Shown here: positions 62,910 to 64,000 of the stretch, piece by piece
How positions within the stretch are numbered: the first letter of the stretch is position 1
Layout of the letters: every line of letters begins with the position of its first letter
Source of the DNA: Sphagnum compactum
Taxonomy: Eukaryota; Bryophyta; Sphagnopsida; Sphagnales
Assembly: GCA_965153455.1 (NCBI GenBank)
Contig: OZ234500.1
Span: 1,984,001 to 2,048,000 of the forward strand
Length of the DNA: 64,000 bases
Reading direction: 5' to 3'
The notes under the pieces: model-generated
Databases searched by the model: none
Told to the model about the DNA's origin: nothing
Seen by the model: the letters and a program-made list of their open reading frames with translations, nothing else
Position numbers and translations under genes: made by a program

Positions 62910-63400
62910 CTGAACGGAGGGCGCAAACACCCGAATCCTTGCAAATTTAAGCTTCCAGAGATGCAATGCACGCTAGAAGAACTTGAAAAGATCGGTCACT
63001 TCTGAAGCTTCTGGCCTTCATGAGCCTCAAAACCTTGAGGGGGAGAGAGAAACGAAGAACACTTTTTTCCCTCACGATATCCAAAAGAATAAAGGAGCAA
63101 ATAGCAAGGAGAAACTGCAAGATTGAGATCGAAAGAAAGATTAAAAGGAGGCCAGCCAAGGACGATCCCAAGGGGACGCAGAATTGGACGAAAGGAGGGC
63201 AGAAGAACGTCAGGAATACAAGATGAATGGTGGTGGGGATGGCGATGGTCGTGGTGGGGATTGCGAAGGAGCAAAACGCGGGGACGAAAAGGCAACCTAG
63301 GGTTTGCTCTAACTGGCCCCCCAAATCTCTCGGGACGTCGACAAAATTTCGGCATCTGGACTTCAACTCGACCCAGCATCTGGATTCCATAAAGACCACT
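62910..63400 (-). other. Probable non-coding first exon of the coiled-coil gene
   Basis: GC-richer stretch ending in a consensus splice donor. It contains overlapping minus-strand frames of 127 and 150 codons (starting at 63379 and 63399) that lack any domain and overlap each other out of frame, so I treat them as leader sequence rather than proteins. The transcription start is not determined. Confidence 0.35.
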
Positions 63401-63458
63401 GTCTATTTTTTTTCAAATTTGTGACGGAGGCGGGTTGGCGATTATTCGTAAGAGGACT

Positions 63459-63533
63459 TAGCCAAATTTGGCTACAGGTAAGAGAGAAAAAGTAACAAAA
63501 TTTAAGATTATTCCTCCTATATTTTGGCGCCAA
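63459..63533. promoter_or_regulatory. Palindrome and E2F-like site upstream of the coiled-coil gene
   Basis: TAGCCAAATTTGGCTA (63459-63474) is a perfect 16-bp palindrome. About 50 bp further, TTTTGGCGCC (63522-63531) fits the plant E2F/DP consensus TTTSSCGC, and TTGGCGCCAA is itself palindromic. Both sit where the promoter of the minus-strand gene should be. Binding is a guess from sequence. Confidence 0.3.
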
Positions 63534-63534
63534 C

Positions 63535-64000
63535 GTTCAAACTTATTGTCTAAATATGGTGACTTCAGAATTTTTTCTATTCTAATATGGCGACTTGGGC
63601 CCGTGCCACCCCCCTCCCCCCCCAAAGGTCCTTTGTATCATTAACACCTCCACTTCTTTTTTTGTCGCCAATATGCAAAAATTCGCCATCGCCCAAAAAA
63701 GAAAACACACTAATCATGACCTCCTCGTGTGGAATATTTAAACCTCTTTAATATTAAGAAAGAAAGGTTTCTTGAATTCATTTCAAAGCCCTTCAACTTG
63801 GTGTAATTTGCCTCATGTTTTTTCTTCTTTCAATTTTGTGATATTGCTGAAGTGGTGATCATCCATAAGCCGATTTAGCTAGAGTTGGCAACAAGCAAAA
63901 TCTATGAAAATTAAATAATTATTAATATATCCTTCTATATTCTTCACTAACTACTGGAATGTAAAATAATATATGGTGATCTTTTATAAAAATCAAAATA
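63535..64000. other. AT-rich flank upstream of the coiled-coil gene
   Basis: It contains a short repeated phrase (ATATGGTGACTTCAGA and ATATGGCGACTTGGGC) and a C-rich tract near 63608-63623. No gene is seen before the window ends. Confidence 0.4.

Noticed and set aside
62947-63399. 150-codon hydrophobic minus-strand frame before the coiled-coil gene
   Set aside because: It overlaps another long frame in a different phase, has no domain, and fits a GC-rich leader exon ending in a splice donor at 62909.

Overview
This is a window of nuclear DNA from a land plant. The evidence is GT-AG spliced genes with plant-type relatives, a plant-type telomere motif (TTTAGGG), Ty1/copia and Ty3/gypsy remnants, and MITE-like foldback elements. 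I cannot name the lineage from sequence alone. Short to moderate introns (about 110 to 1130 bp) in an AT-rich, repeat-filled intergenic background would fit a seed-free plant or another mid- to large-genome plant.

Three protein genes can be reconstructed exon by exon. (1) Minus strand, 36103 to 31471: an INO80 complex subunit B (IES2-type) protein of 762 aa in eight coding exons, ending in a PAPA-1-like region and a HIT-type zinc finger. (2) Plus strand, 47983 to 51987: splicing factor SF3B4 (SAP49), 441 aa in nine exons, with two RRMs and a long Pro/Gly/Met/Gln-rich tail. (3) Minus strand, 61199 to 56102: a 1019-aa long coiled-coil protein with a C-terminal membrane anchor, in ten coding exons plus a probable non-coding first exon near 62.9 to 63.4 kb. 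Genes 1 and 2 are divergent and about 11.9 kb apart. Genes 2 and 3 are convergent and about 4.1 kb apart.

Layout: 1 to 16 kb is AT-rich, with a gypsy protease remnant, a copia reverse-transcriptase remnant, a dispersed repeat family and a small MITE. 16.3 to 21.9 kb is richer in GC, with no recognisable gene, but holds two foldback elements, a CT microsatellite inside a duplication and an interstitial telomeric motif. 22 to 29.9 kb is AT-rich again, with a candidate retrotransposon primer-binding site and a pair of inverted ~450-bp repeats. 29.9 to 37.1 kb is the INO80B gene and its flanks. 37.3 to 38.5 kb is a 40-bp minisatellite organised as an 80-bp dimer. 39.2 to 47.5 kb has a second tandem repeat, a large hairpin and a hAT-like transposase remnant. 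47.5 to 64 kb is the SF3B4 / coiled-coil gene pair and its surroundings.

The three genes have unrelated housekeeping or structural roles (chromatin remodelling, pre-mRNA splicing, probable organelle-membrane tether). Nothing suggests that they act as a unit. The most unusual structure is the coiled-coil gene: it contains six tandem copies of one ~95-residue module, five of them single phase-0 exons, and the two shorter copies are shorter by exactly 7 and 14 residues.
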